Shown in pieces: positions 20,456 through 28,215 of a stretch of DNA of 64,000 bases (its first letter is position 1; each line of letters opens with the position of its first letter). The notes under the pieces are model-generated. The model was not told where the DNA came from and made no database searches. It saw only the letters and a list, made by a program, of their open reading frames with translations. The position numbers and the translations under genes are program-made. Source of the stretch: Panacagrimonas sp. (GTDB lineage: Bacteria; Pseudomonadota; Gammaproteobacteria; Nevskiales; Nevskiaceae); the NCBI RefSeq assembly GCF_020697055.1, contig NZ_JAJFBP010000003.1, forward strand, positions 186,001 to 250,000, in the 5' to 3' direction.

Positions 20456-20959
20456 ATGACGTCGGCCTACATCGGACTGGGCGCCAACCTCGGTGAACCC
20501 GCGGTGCAGCTACGCACCGCGCTCGAGGCGATCGCCCGGCTTCCCGGCACGCGCGTGGTCGCGACCTCGCGCTTCTATCGCTCCGCGCCGATGGGCCCGC
20601 CCGAGCAGCCCGACTACTGCAATGCCGTGTGCGAAGTGGACACCGCGCTTGCGCCACGCGACCTGCTGGAGGCGCTGATCGCCATCGAGCGCGCGGTCGG
20701 GCGCATTCGCGGCGGCGAGCGCTGGGGCCCGCGGCGATTGGACCTGGATCTTCTGCACGTCGAAGGCGTCGCGCTGGACCAACCTGGCCTGCATCTGCCG
20801 CATCCGGGGATCGGCCAGCGCAACTTCGTGCTGGTGCCGCTGGCCGAGCTGGCGCCCGTCCTGGAGATCCCCGGCCTGGGTCGCATCGCGGACCGGGCGC
20901 AGGAGGCCGGCACCGAGGACCTGAGCCTGTGGGACGCGCTGAACGCTCCCATCGCGTGA
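20456..20959 (+). CDS. folK: 6-hydroxymethyl-7,8-dihydropterin pyrophosphokinase
   Basis: Transfers pyrophosphate from ATP to hydroxymethyl-dihydropterin, the step before dihydropteroate synthesis in folate biosynthesis. The 167-residue protein shows YIGLGANLGEP at the N-terminus, RFYRSAPMGPPEQPDYCNAV, and the signature RWGPRRLDLDLL with the magnesium-binding Asp pair. HLPHPGIGQRNFVLVPLAEL completes the fold. Its stop overlaps the next gene's GTG by four bases (GTGA). It sits between pcnB and pantothenate genes, a common arrangement in gammaproteobacteria. Confidence 0.95.
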   Translation: MTSAYIGLGANLGEPAVQLRTALEAIARLPGTRVVATSRFYRSAPMGPPEQPDYCNAVCEVDTALAPRDLLEALIAIERAVGRIRGGERWGPRRLDLDLLHVEGVALDQPGLHLPHPGIGQRNFVLVPLAELAPVLEIPGLGRIADRAQEAGTEDLSLWDALNAPIA

Positions 20960-21597
20960 CCCCGTCCTACATCGCGGTCGAAGGTGCCATCGGCGTCGGC
21001 AAGACGACGCTTGCACGGCGCCTGGCGGAGACGCTCGATGCGACGTTGCTGCTCGAACAGCCCGACGACAATCCGTTCCTGCCGCGCTTCTATCGCGACC
21101 CTGCGGCGTCGGCGTTCGCGACCCAGATGACGTTCCTCCTGCAGCGCGCCGGTCAGGTCGAGCGTCTGCACCAGCGCGACCTGTTCGCGCGCCACTGCGT
21201 CGCCGACTTCATGTTCGAGAAGGATCGGCTGTTCGCCGAGCTGACGCTGTCACCGCCCGATCTGTCGCTGTACCTGAAGGTCTTCGAGCGGCTCTCGTTC
21301 GAGCTGCCACGGCCGGATCGACTGCTGTACCTGACCGCGCCGGTCGAACTGCTGATGTCGCGCATCGCGCGGCGCGGCCGCGAGTACGAGGACCCGATCG
21401 AGCCGTCGTACCTGGAAGGGCTGTCCGAGGCCTATGTGCGCTGGTTTCGCACGTCCTGCGACGTGCCGGTGATCGAGGTCGACACGTCGCGCATCGACCT
21501 GGTCAACAGCGACGCCGACTACGCGGCGCTGGTCGCGGCCCTGGAGCGGGACGCGGTGCCGCGCATGCTGCGGTTGCCTGACGACGCCTTGCTATAG
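20956..21597 (+). CDS. Deoxynucleoside kinase family protein
   Basis: A 213-residue P-loop kinase: VEGAIGVGKTTLARRLAE is the Walker A loop, LLLEQPDDNPFLPRFY carries the catalytic Glu region, and MFEKDRLFAELTL and ARRGREYEDPIE form the lid and substrate region. It resembles deoxyadenosine/deoxyguanosine kinases (dCK/dGK family). Substrate cannot be fixed from sequence, and the gene's constant place between folK and panB in related genomes hints at a link to this pathway that is not explained. GTG 20956 overlaps the folK stop and puts the P-loop near the N-terminus as expected. Confidence 0.88.
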   Translation: MTPSYIAVEGAIGVGKTTLARRLAETLDATLLLEQPDDNPFLPRFYRDPAASAFATQMTFLLQRAGQVERLHQRDLFARHCVADFMFEKDRLFAELTLSPPDLSLYLKVFERLSFELPRPDRLLYLTAPVELLMSRIARRGREYEDPIEPSYLEGLSEAYVRWFRTSCDVPVIEVDTSRIDLVNSDADYAALVAALERDAVPRMLRLPDDALL

Positions 21598-21629
21598 TCG
21601 CCGCCGCTTTCGTCCTGCTCCGGTGCCCT

Positions 21630-22457
21630 TTGACGAACGACGCCGCCGCCGCCAAACCCGTACAGATCGCCGAACTGCGCCGCATGCGCGAGGCCGGCGA
21701 GAAGATCGCGTGCCTGACCTGCTACGACGCGAGCTTCGCCCTGGTCGAAGATCGTGCAGGTGTCGACCTGGTGCTGATCGGCGACTCGCTCGGCATGGTG
21801 CTGCACGGCGGCACCACGACCACGCCGGTGTCGGTCGGCGACATCGTCTATCACGCCAAATGCGTGGCGCCGCACCTCAAGCGCGGATTCCTGGTCGCGG
21901 ATCTGCCGTTCCTGTCCTACGCCACGCTCGAGCGCGCGCTCGATGCCAGCCAGCGCGTGATGCAGGAAGGCGGCGCCAAGATGGTCAAGCTCGAAGGCGG
22001 ACGCGAACAGGCGGCCATCGTCGAATACCTGTCGGTTCGCGGCGTGCCGGTGTGCGCGCACCTGGGCCTGCGGCCGCAGTTCGTGCACAAGATGGGCGCG
22101 ATGAAGGTGCAGGGACGCGACGAGGAAGCGGCCGAGGAGATGCTCCACGACGCCAGGATCCTCGTCGACGCCGGCGCCGACCTGCTGCTCCTCGAATGCG
22201 TGCCCGCCGGCCTGGGCAGGCGCATCACCGAGCAGAGTTCGGTTCCGGTGATCGGCATCGGCGCAGGGCCGGACGTCGACGGCCAGATCCTGGTGCTGCA
22301 CGACATCCTCAACATCTCGCCGATGGTCACCGTCGGCCGACGTCCGCGCTTCGTGAAGAACTACATGGTCGACGGCGCCGACATCGAGAGCGCGATCCGC
22401 GCCTACGTGCGCGAAGTGAAGTCGGGCGCGTATCCGGCGCCGGCGCACTGCTTCTGA
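21630..22457 (+). CDS. panB: 3-methyl-2-oxobutanoate hydroxymethyltransferase
   Basis: First committed step of pantothenate synthesis: transfers a hydroxymethyl group from methylenetetrahydrofolate to alpha-ketoisovalerate, giving ketopantoate. The 275-residue protein has the metal-binding and substrate motifs CLTCYDASFA, IGDSLGMVLHG, ADLPFLSY and KLEGG, then GIGAGPDVDGQILVLHD. Start is TTG 21630, with a poor ribosome site. The next in-frame ATG (21684) would remove the family's usual N-terminal LRRM segment, so TTG is kept. panC lies 21 bp downstream. The link to folate genes just upstream is apt because PanB uses a folate cofactor. Confidence 0.94.
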   Translation: MTNDAAAAKPVQIAELRRMREAGEKIACLTCYDASFALVEDRAGVDLVLIGDSLGMVLHGGTTTTPVSVGDIVYHAKCVAPHLKRGFLVADLPFLSYATLERALDASQRVMQEGGAKMVKLEGGREQAAIVEYLSVRGVPVCAHLGLRPQFVHKMGAMKVQGRDEEAAEEMLHDARILVDAGADLLLLECVPAGLGRRITEQSSVPVIGIGAGPDVDGQILVLHDILNISPMVTVGRRPRFVKNYMVDGADIESAIRAYVREVKSGAYPAPAHCF

Positions 22458-22478
22458 GCGCGCCGCGCGGCCGAATCG

Positions 22479-23324
22479 ATGCTGACCGTCCACACCGTCG
22501 CCGAGCTGCGCGCGCAGGTCGCGCGCTGGAAGCAGGCCGGCGATCGGATCGCATTCGTACCGACGATGGGGAATCTGCACGCGGGCCATCTGCAGCTGAT
22601 CGCGCGCGCGCGCACGGCGGCGCCGCGCACGGTGGCGAGCGTGTTCGTCAATCCGCTGCAGTTCGGCCCCAACGAGGATTTCGAGCGCTACCCGCGCACG
22701 CTGCCGGATGATCGGGCCAAGCTCGAGGCCGCCGGCTGCGATCTGCTGTTCGCGCCGGACGTGCCGGAGATGTATCCGCGCGGTCGCGACGCGTTCACCA
22801 CCGTGAGCGTGCCCGGACTCAATGCCCTGCTCGACGGGGAATTCCGCCCCGGGCATTTCGACGGCGTCGCCACCGTGGTGAGCCTGCTGTTCCACCAGGT
22901 GCAGCCGGACATCGCGGTTTTCGGTGAGAAGGACTGGCAGCAGCTGCAGGTGATCCGCCGCATGGTCGGCGACCTGCAGATGCCCATCGCGATCCTGGGT
23001 CACCCCACCGCGCGGGATGCCGACGGCCTCGCGATGTCGTCGCGCAACCAGTACCTGAGCGCGGACGAGCGCCGCGTGGCGCCGGAGATCCATCGCACGC
23101 TGGTGGACGTCACCGGTTCGCTGGCCGCGGGCAGTCGCGACTACGCGGGTTTGCAGCAGGGGGCGATGGCGCGTCTGTCGGCGGCGGGCTTTGCTCCGCA
23201 ATACGTCCAGATCCGCGCGCCGAACCTGTCGGATCCGGCTCCGGACGCGACCGAATGGGTCGTTCTGGTGGCAGCGTTTCTTGGACGGACCCGGCTGATC
23301 GACAATCGGTATCTGTGCTTATGA
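22479..23324 (+). CDS. panC: Pantothenate synthetase
   Basis: Condenses pantoate with beta-alanine using ATP through a pantoyl-adenylate intermediate. The 281-residue protein has the HIGH-like motif FVPTMGNLHAGHLQLI, then VFVNPLQFGPNEDFERYPR, GEFRPGHFDGVATVV, FGEKDWQQLQVIRRM and the KMSKS-equivalent region DGLAMSSRNQYLS. It lies directly after panB, and the beta-alanine supplier panD follows after 172 bp. That gap contains repeats and possibly a separate promoter. Cytoplasmic dimer in known homologues. Confidence 0.96.
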   Translation: MLTVHTVAELRAQVARWKQAGDRIAFVPTMGNLHAGHLQLIARARTAAPRTVASVFVNPLQFGPNEDFERYPRTLPDDRAKLEAAGCDLLFAPDVPEMYPRGRDAFTTVSVPGLNALLDGEFRPGHFDGVATVVSLLFHQVQPDIAVFGEKDWQQLQVIRRMVGDLQMPIAILGHPTARDADGLAMSSRNQYLSADERRVAPEIHRTLVDVTGSLAAGSRDYAGLQQGAMARLSAAGFAPQYVQIRAPNLSDPAPDATEWVVLVAAFLGRTRLIDNRYLCL

Positions 23325-23332
23325 CGGAACGG

Positions 23333-23360
23333 TTGCTGGCCTGAAAACACGTCGGTAAAC
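23333..23360 (+). promoter_or_regulatory. Possible promoter of panD
   Basis: TTGCTG (23333-23338), 16 bp, GTAAAC (23355-23360) is a weak sigma-70-type pair. If used, transcription begins near 23367 and gives panD a leader of about 130 bases that contains two copies of a 20-base repeat. Confidence 0.3.
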
Positions 23361-23401
23361 TCCGCGTCCGCTTTGTGCAATGCGTCACAAAGCCCGGGCG
23401 T

Positions 23402-23470
23402 ATGTCTTTTTGGGCCGCCCGCCGCAGTTCATCTCTTGAACCCGTGGTGCATGTCTTTGTGGGCCGCCCG
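23402..23470 (+). repeat. Two 20-bp direct repeats in the panC-panD gap
   Basis: ATGTCTTTNTGGGCCGCCCG occurs at 23402-23421 and 23451-23470 with a single mismatch, start to start 49 bp apart. The second copy ends 26 bp before panD. No coding role is evident, and a leader-RNA or operator role is possible but unproven. Confidence 0.8.
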
Positions 23471-23496
23471 GGGTCGCCAAGCCAAGTGGATTTCCC

Positions 23497-23877
23497 ATGC
23501 AACTGACGATGCTCAAGTGCAAATTGCACCGTGCCCGCGTTACTCACTCCGAGCTCGACTACGACGGTAGCTGCGCGATCGATACGCGGCTGCTCGACCT
23601 GGCCGGGATCATGGAGTTCGAGCAGATCCAGATCTACAACATCGCCAACGGCGAGCGCTTCACGACCTACGCGATCAAGGCCGAGCCCGGGTCCGGGATC
23701 ATCTCGGTCAATGGCGCGGCGGCGCACAAGGCGCGTGTCGGCGATCGCGTGATCATCTGCTCGTATACCGGCATGGACGAAGGTCAGGCACGCGTCTACA
23801 AGCCGCGCCTGGTCTATCTCGACGAGACCAACCGCGTCGTGCGTACCGCCAACACCATTCCGGTGCAGGCGGCCTGA
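23497..23877 (+). CDS. panD: Aspartate 1-decarboxylase precursor
   Basis: Pyruvoyl enzyme that decarboxylates aspartate to beta-alanine for pantothenate synthesis. The 126-residue proenzyme keeps the self-cleavage site DYDGSCAID, where Gly24-Ser25 is cut and Ser25 becomes the pyruvoyl group. Other family blocks are [29 protein letters not shown] and [23 protein letters not shown]. The start ATG matches the family. Unlike panB-panC it is separated from its upstream neighbour by 172 bp holding direct repeats, and a GC-rich hairpin follows the stop. Confidence 0.96.
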   Translation: MQLTMLKCKLHRARVTHSELDYDGSCAIDTRLLDLAGIMEFEQIQIYNIANGERFTTYAIKAEPGSGIISVNGAAAHKARVGDRVIICSYTGMDEGQARVYKPRLVYLDETNRVVRTANTIPVQAA

Positions 23878-23887
23878 CGATCCGGTC

Positions 23888-23918
23888 CGCGGCGCCTTCA
23901 CGGCGCCGCGATCGTTCC
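23888..23918 (+). terminator. Possible terminator after panD
   Basis: A 9-bp perfect stem CGCGGCGCC/GGCGCCGCG with loop TTCAC (23888-23910) is followed by a modest T-containing tail (ATCGTTCC). The stem is strong but the T tract poor. Confidence 0.5.
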
Positions 23919-23965
23919 TTCCGAGCGGCACGACTACCGGTTCTCCGGCGGGGAGCGCTTGGCCG

Positions 23966-25642
23966 GTGGGCGAGGATCGTGCATGGTCGCGGCGAATTCC
24001 CACGACCGCCGACCCTGCCGACGTGATCGCACTCGAACGAACCGACGCCTGGGCGGACGTGCTCTCGCACGCCCGCGCGCTCGACGCCACCTCGCTGCTT
24101 TCGTTGTTCGCCGGCGACGCGACGCGCGCGCAGACGTTTCGCGCGCAGGCCTGCGGTCTGACGCTGGACTACTCCAAGCAGCGCATCGATGCGCGCGCGC
24201 TGCAGCTGCTGCTCAAGCTCGCCGAGGCGCGCCAGTTCACGCTTTGGCGTGAGCGCCTGTTCTCCGGCGAAGCGATCAATCACACGGAGAACCGCGCCGT
24301 GATGCACGTGGCGCTGCGCGCACCGCGCGGCGTTCCGATGCAGGCCGACGGCAAGCGCGTGGATGCCGACGTGCACGGCGTTCTGGACCGGATGGCCGGC
24401 TTCTGCGAACGCGTGCGCGGCGGCGACTGGCGCGGCGCGCGCGGCGATCGGATCGCCGACATCGTGAACATCGGCATCGGCGGATCGGACCTGGGTCCGC
24501 GCATGGTCTGCGAAGCGCTGGCCGCGGTGGCAGGCCCGGGTCCGCGCGTCCATTTCGTCGCCAACGTGGATGCGGCGCAGCTCGTCGCCGTGCTCGGTCA
24601 GCTGGATCCGGCGCGCACGCTGTTCGTGGTCACGTCCAAGACCTTCACGACGCAGGAGACGATGGCCAACGCGCACGCGGCGCGACGCTGGCTCGTCGAT
24701 GCGCTCGGCGCCGACGCCGTGGAGAAGCACTTCGTGGCGGTGTCGACCAACCTCGAGGCGGTGGCCGCTTTCGGCATCGATCGCGCGAACACCTTCGGGT
24801 TCTGGGACTGGGTCGGTGGGCGTTACTCGGTGTGGTCGGCCGTGGGACTGGCGGTGATGCTGCAGGTCGGGCCCGGGCGCTTCGCCGAGCTGCTCGCGGG
24901 CGCCCACGCGATGGATCGACATTTCGCCGACGCGGCGCCTGCGCAAAACATGCCGCTTCTGCTGGCGCTGCTGGCGGTGTGGAACCACAACGCGCTGGGC
25001 TGCCCGACGCAGGTCATCGCGCCCTACGCGCAGCGCCTGGCCTGCTTCCCCGGTTGGCTGCAGCAACTGGAGATGGAATCCAACGGCAAGGGCGTACTAC
25101 GGTCGGGCGAGCCGGCCTCGCAGACCACGCCCGCGGTATGGGGCGATGTCGGCACCAACGGACAGCATGCGTTCTTCCAGATGCTGCACCAGGGCACCGG
25201 GGTTCACCCCGTGGATTTCATCCTGCCGGTCGCCGCCGATCACGACCTGGCGGATCAGCATCGGTTGCTGATCGCCAACTGCCTGGCGCAGGCCGCGGCG
25301 CTGATGCGCGGCAAGACCGCCGACGAGGTGCGTGCCGAACTGGGCGCGCGCGGCCTCGAGGGCGCGGCGCTGGAGCAGGCGATCCCCCACCGCGTGTTTC
25401 CCGGCAACCGGCCGAGCAACCTGATCCTGTTGCCCCGGCTCGATGCGTATCACCTGGGCGCCCTGATGGCGATGTACGAACACCGCACGTTCGCCCTGTC
25501 GGTGTTGTGGGGCGTCAACGCCTACGATCAGTGGGGGGTGGAGCTGGGCAAGCAACTTGCTGCGCGACTGTTGCAATCCGGGGTGGGCGACGATCCGGGC
25601 CTCGACGGCTCGACGCGCTCCCACCTGGAACTGTTGAACTGA
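23966..25642 (+). CDS. pgi: Glucose-6-phosphate isomerase
   Basis: Interconverts glucose-6-phosphate and fructose-6-phosphate in glycolysis and gluconeogenesis. The protein (up to 558 residues) has NHTENRAVMHVALR, the sugar-isomerase motif IVNIGIGGSDLGPRM, TSKTFTTQETMANA, and the signature DWVGGRYSVWSAVGLAVML. The C-terminal catalytic block is LEMESNGK, with HRVFPGNRPSNLILL and GVNAYDQWGVELGKQLA later. Start is uncertain: GTG 23966 has GGGAG ten bases upstream, while GTG 24023, just before the conserved IALERTDAW, would fit relatives better. The gene closes the pcnB-to-pgi cluster typical of Xanthomonadales. Confidence 0.96.
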   Translation: MGEDRAWSRRIPTTADPADVIALERTDAWADVLSHARALDATSLLSLFAGDATRAQTFRAQACGLTLDYSKQRIDARALQLLLKLAEARQFTLWRERLFSGEAINHTENRAVMHVALRAPRGVPMQADGKRVDADVHGVLDRMAGFCERVRGGDWRGARGDRIADIVNIGIGGSDLGPRMVCEALAAVAGPGPRVHFVANVDAAQLVAVLGQLDPARTLFVVTSKTFTTQETMANAHAARRWLVDALGADAVEKHFVAVSTNLEAVAAFGIDRANTFGFWDWVGGRYSVWSAVGLAVMLQVGPGRFAELLAGAHAMDRHFADAAPAQNMPLLLALLAVWNHNALGCPTQVIAPYAQRLACFPGWLQQLEMESNGKGVLRSGEPASQTTPAVWGDVGTNGQHAFFQMLHQGTGVHPVDFILPVAADHDLADQHRLLIANCLAQAAALMRGKTADEVRAELGARGLEGAALEQAIPHRVFPGNRPSNLILLPRLDAYHLGALMAMYEHRTFALSVLWGVNAYDQWGVELGKQLAARLLQSGVGDDPGLDGSTRSHLELLN

Positions 25643-25734
25643 TTGGCGCGTCGGACCGACGCGGATAGCATCCGCTCTGATCCGTCGTGCTCGATCTCCA
25701 TTTTTCTGACAACCAACAACACCGGAGTGACCCG

Positions 25735-26109
25735 ATGCGTAATTCCCTTCGTACCCTGCTGATCGGCTGGCTTTCCGTTGCGATGATGCTGATCGGGTTC
25801 CCGGCCCACGCCGGAATGATCGGCACCGAACAGGCGGCGGCGTCGCATGCGCGCGCCGAGAACCTTGCCACCGTCCAGAACTTCATCGCGCGCGAGGACG
25901 TGCGTGCGCAGCTCGAGACCTGGGGCGTGGAATCGTCGCAGGCGACCGATCGCGTGGCGCAGCTCAGCGACGCGGAACTGCAGCAGGTCGCCATGAACAT
26001 CGACAACCAGCCGGCCGGCGGCGGCGCGCTGGTCATCATCGGCGTCGTGTTCGTCGTGCTGCTCATCCTCGAGCTGGTCGGCGTCACCAACATCTTCACC
26101 TCGTTTTGA
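25735..26109 (+). CDS. PA2779-family small membrane protein
   Basis: A 124-residue protein with an N-terminal signal or anchor (LIGWLSVAMMLIGFPAHAG), a polar middle (AENLATVQNFIAREDVRAQLETWGV with LSDAELQQVAMNIDNQPAGGG) and a C-terminal membrane helix (LVIIGVVFVVLLILELVGVTNIF). This layout matches the PA2779 family, which regularly precedes a PA2778-type cysteine-peptidase lipoprotein, as here. Function is unknown. ATG 25735 has GGAG nine bases upstream. Its stop overlaps the next TTG start by four bases. Confidence 0.85.
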   Translation: MRNSLRTLLIGWLSVAMMLIGFPAHAGMIGTEQAAASHARAENLATVQNFIAREDVRAQLETWGVESSQATDRVAQLSDAELQQVAMNIDNQPAGGGALVIIGVVFVVLLILELVGVTNIFTSF

Positions 26110-27095
26110 CGTCGGTCGTCACGCTGCTTCCACAACGGCGGCGGGCCCTCTGGCCCGCCGTTTTTTTGGGGTCGAGCCTGCTGCTCGGCGCCTGCGGGCT
26201 CGCGCCGGTGCGCATCGAGGCGCCCGGGGAGGCGGTCGAGCTGCGCGACGTGCCGTTCTTTGCGCAGACCGAGCATCACTGCGGGCCCGCTGCGCTGGCG
26301 ACCGTGCTCGGCGCGCACGGCGTCGCGGTGACGCCGGAGCAGCTCACGCCGCTGATCTATGTGCCCGAGCGCGAAGGCAGCCTGCAGGCCGAGGTGATCG
26401 CCGCGACGCGACGCTTCGATCGTCTGCCGCTGCGACTGCCGGCGCAGCCCGAGCCGATGATCGCGGCGCTGCACGCCGGTGAGCCGGTGCTGCTGCTGCA
26501 GAACCTGGGACTGCGGCGCTGGCCCGCGTGGCACTACGCGGTGCTGGTGGGCTACGACCCGAAGGCGGGCGATTTCGTGCTGCGCTCCGGCACCGAGCAG
26601 CGCCAGGTGATGGGCGCGAGAAAATTCCTCGCCGCGTGGGAGCAGGCCGATCACTGGGCGATCGTCGCGGTCGAGCCGGACGTCGTGCCGGGCTTTGCCA
26701 CCGAACAGGACTGGATCGCCGCCGCGGCGCCGTTCGAGTCGCTCGGTCGTACCGCGATCGCCGAGCGCGCATATCGCGCGGCGGTCACGCGCTGGCCGGC
26801 TTCGGTGCTGGCCTGGAACGGCCTGGCCAACGCGCGCTATGCCGGCAAGGATCTGGCAGGCGCGGAGGACGCGCTGCGCCAGGCGGTATCGCTCGATCCG
26901 GGCTCGGTGCCGGCGCGAAACAATCTGGCCAACGTGCTGCTCGAGCGCGGGTGCGTTGCGCAGGCACGGTCGCAGATCGAAGCGCTCGACGCGCTCGAAT
27001 CGATTCCGCCGAACCTGGTCGAGGCGGTGCGCGACACGCGCCAGGCGGTCGCACGGGTCACGCCGATCGACGGTCCCGGCTGCCGCGCGCCCTAG
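26106..27095 (+). CDS. PA2778-family C39-like cysteine peptidase lipoprotein with TPR tail
   Basis: A 329-residue predicted lipoprotein: basic N-terminus QRRRALWPAVFLGSSLLLGAC ends in a lipobox. Next is a papain-like C39 peptidase domain with VPFFAQTEHHCGPAALATVL (catalytic Cys) and WHYAVLVGYDPKAGDF (His). Two or three TPR-like repeats then follow (AIAERAYRAAVTRWPASVLAWNGLANARYAG and later). Substrate is unknown. The start is TTG 26106, overlapping the previous stop (TTGA). A strong intrinsic terminator hairpin with seven T residues lies inside codons 12-21, so full transcription may depend on ribosomes already moving through. It converges on queG, sharing the CTAG stop sequence. Confidence 0.85.
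   Translation: MTSVVTLLPQRRRALWPAVFLGSSLLLGACGLAPVRIEAPGEAVELRDVPFFAQTEHHCGPAALATVLGAHGVAVTPEQLTPLIYVPEREGSLQAEVIAATRRFDRLPLRLPAQPEPMIAALHAGEPVLLLQNLGLRRWPAWHYAVLVGYDPKAGDFVLRSGTEQRQVMGARKFLAAWEQADHWAIVAVEPDVVPGFATEQDWIAAAAPFESLGRTAIAERAYRAAVTRWPASVLAWNGLANARYAGKDLAGAEDALRQAVSLDPGSVPARNNLANVLLERGCVAQARSQIEALDALESIPPNLVEAVRDTRQAVARVTPIDGPGCRAP
26139..26167 (+). terminator. Intrinsic terminator embedded at the start of the PA2778-type gene
   Basis: A perfect 9-bp stem CGGCGGGCC/GGCCCGCCG with loop CTCT is followed by seven T residues (26161-26167), as strong as any terminator in the window. It lies 30 bp after the PA2779-type stop but inside the reading frame of the next gene. It may set the ratio of the two proteins. 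Confidence 0.85.
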
Positions 27096-28174
27096 GCGGC
27101 AGCGACCCGGCCCTTGCGCTGGCGGTCCAACGCCCACGCCACGTGCTCGCGCACCGCGGCGTCGGCATGGTCGCGCTGGGTCTCGAGCGCGCTGACGACC
27201 TCGGCCGACGGCGGCGCGTTGCCCAGCGCGATCGCCAGATTGCGCAGCCAGCGTGCGTGGTCGAGCCGGCGCAGCGGCATGCCCTCGGTGCGGCGCAGCC
27301 ACTGGTCTTCGTCCCAGCTCCACAGTTCGAGCAGACGCGCGGCGTCGAGTCCGTGGCGCGGCAGGAAGTCCGCTTCGCCGCTGACACCGGCCTCGCGGTT
27401 CCACGGACAGACCAGCTGGCAGTCGTCGCAGCCGAAGATGCGATTGCCCATCGGCGCGCGCAGTTCCTCGGGAATCGAACCGTGATGCTCGATGGTGAGA
27501 TACGAGATGCAGCGGCGTGCATCGACGGTGTACGGCGCCACGATCGCGCCGGTCGGACAGGCGCGCATGCAGGCACTGCACCGGCCGCAGCCGTCGCGCA
27601 CCGGTTCGCGTGAATCCGGCGCCAGCGGCGCGTCGGTGAACAGCTCGCCGAGAAAGAACCAGGATCCCTGCTCGCGCTGGATCAGCAGCGAATGCTTGCC
27701 GATCCACCCCAGGCCCGCGTCGCGGGCGAGCGCCTTTTCAAGGATCGGGGCGCTGTCGGCGAAGACGCGGTGACCCAGCGGTCCCACCGCGCGCTCCAGC
27801 CGTCGCGCGAGCTTGAGCAGGCGCGCGCGCAGCACGCGGTGATAGTCGCGTCCCAGGGCGTAGCGCGAGATGTAGGCGCGATCGCCGTCGGCCAGCACCG
27901 TGGCGGCGTCGGCCGCGCCCGGCCAATACGGCAGCCGTACCGAGATCACGCTGAGCGTGCCGGGTCGCAGCGCGTCGGGCCGCGCGCGCATGTCGGGATC
28001 GCGCGCCATGTAGGCCATCGAGCCGTGATGTCCCTGGGCGAGCCAGCGATGCAGGTGCGCCAGGTCGGCATCGAGCGCGACGCGCGAGATGCCGGCGTCG
28101 GAGAATCCCAGTTCGCGCGCCCAACCGCGAAGCGCCTCGGAAAGATCCGTGGGCGAAGCCGCGGCGTCGTTCAT
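27092..28174 (-). CDS. queG: Epoxyqueuosine reductase
   Basis: Reduces epoxyqueuosine to queuosine in the wobble base of tRNAs for Asn, Asp, His and Tyr, the last step of that modification, using a cobalamin and two [4Fe-4S] clusters. The 360-residue protein carries both cluster motifs: CGRCSACMRACP and the later CDDCQLVCPWN. HEAT-like helices form the C-terminus (WLRNLAIALGNAP). ATG 28174 is chosen because the upstream in-frame extension lacks family similarity. It diverges from nnr with 41 bp between starts and shares stop bases with the convergent PA2778-type gene. Confidence 0.95.
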   Translation of the reverse strand: MNDAAASPTDLSEALRGWARELGFSDAGISRVALDADLAHLHRWLAQGHHGSMAYMARDPDMRARPDALRPGTLSVISVRLPYWPGAADAATVLADGDRAYISRYALGRDYHRVLRARLLKLARRLERAVGPLGHRVFADSAPILEKALARDAGLGWIGKHSLLIQREQGSWFFLGELFTDAPLAPDSREPVRDGCGRCSACMRACPTGAIVAPYTVDARRCISYLTIEHHGSIPEELRAPMGNRIFGCDDCQLVCPWNREAGVSGEADFLPRHGLDAARLLELWSWDEDQWLRRTEGMPLRRLDHARWLRNLAIALGNAPPSAEVVSALETQRDHADAAVREHVAWALDRQRKGRVAAA

Positions 28175-28215
28175 GGGTTCACGCGTCCCGCGCGCGCTGC
28201 TTGCATACTCGCGCC

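Noticed and set aside
23373..23570. A 65-codon frame across the panC-panD gap.
   Set aside because: It runs into panD in another frame and has no ribosome site. Its repeats are better viewed as nucleotide elements.
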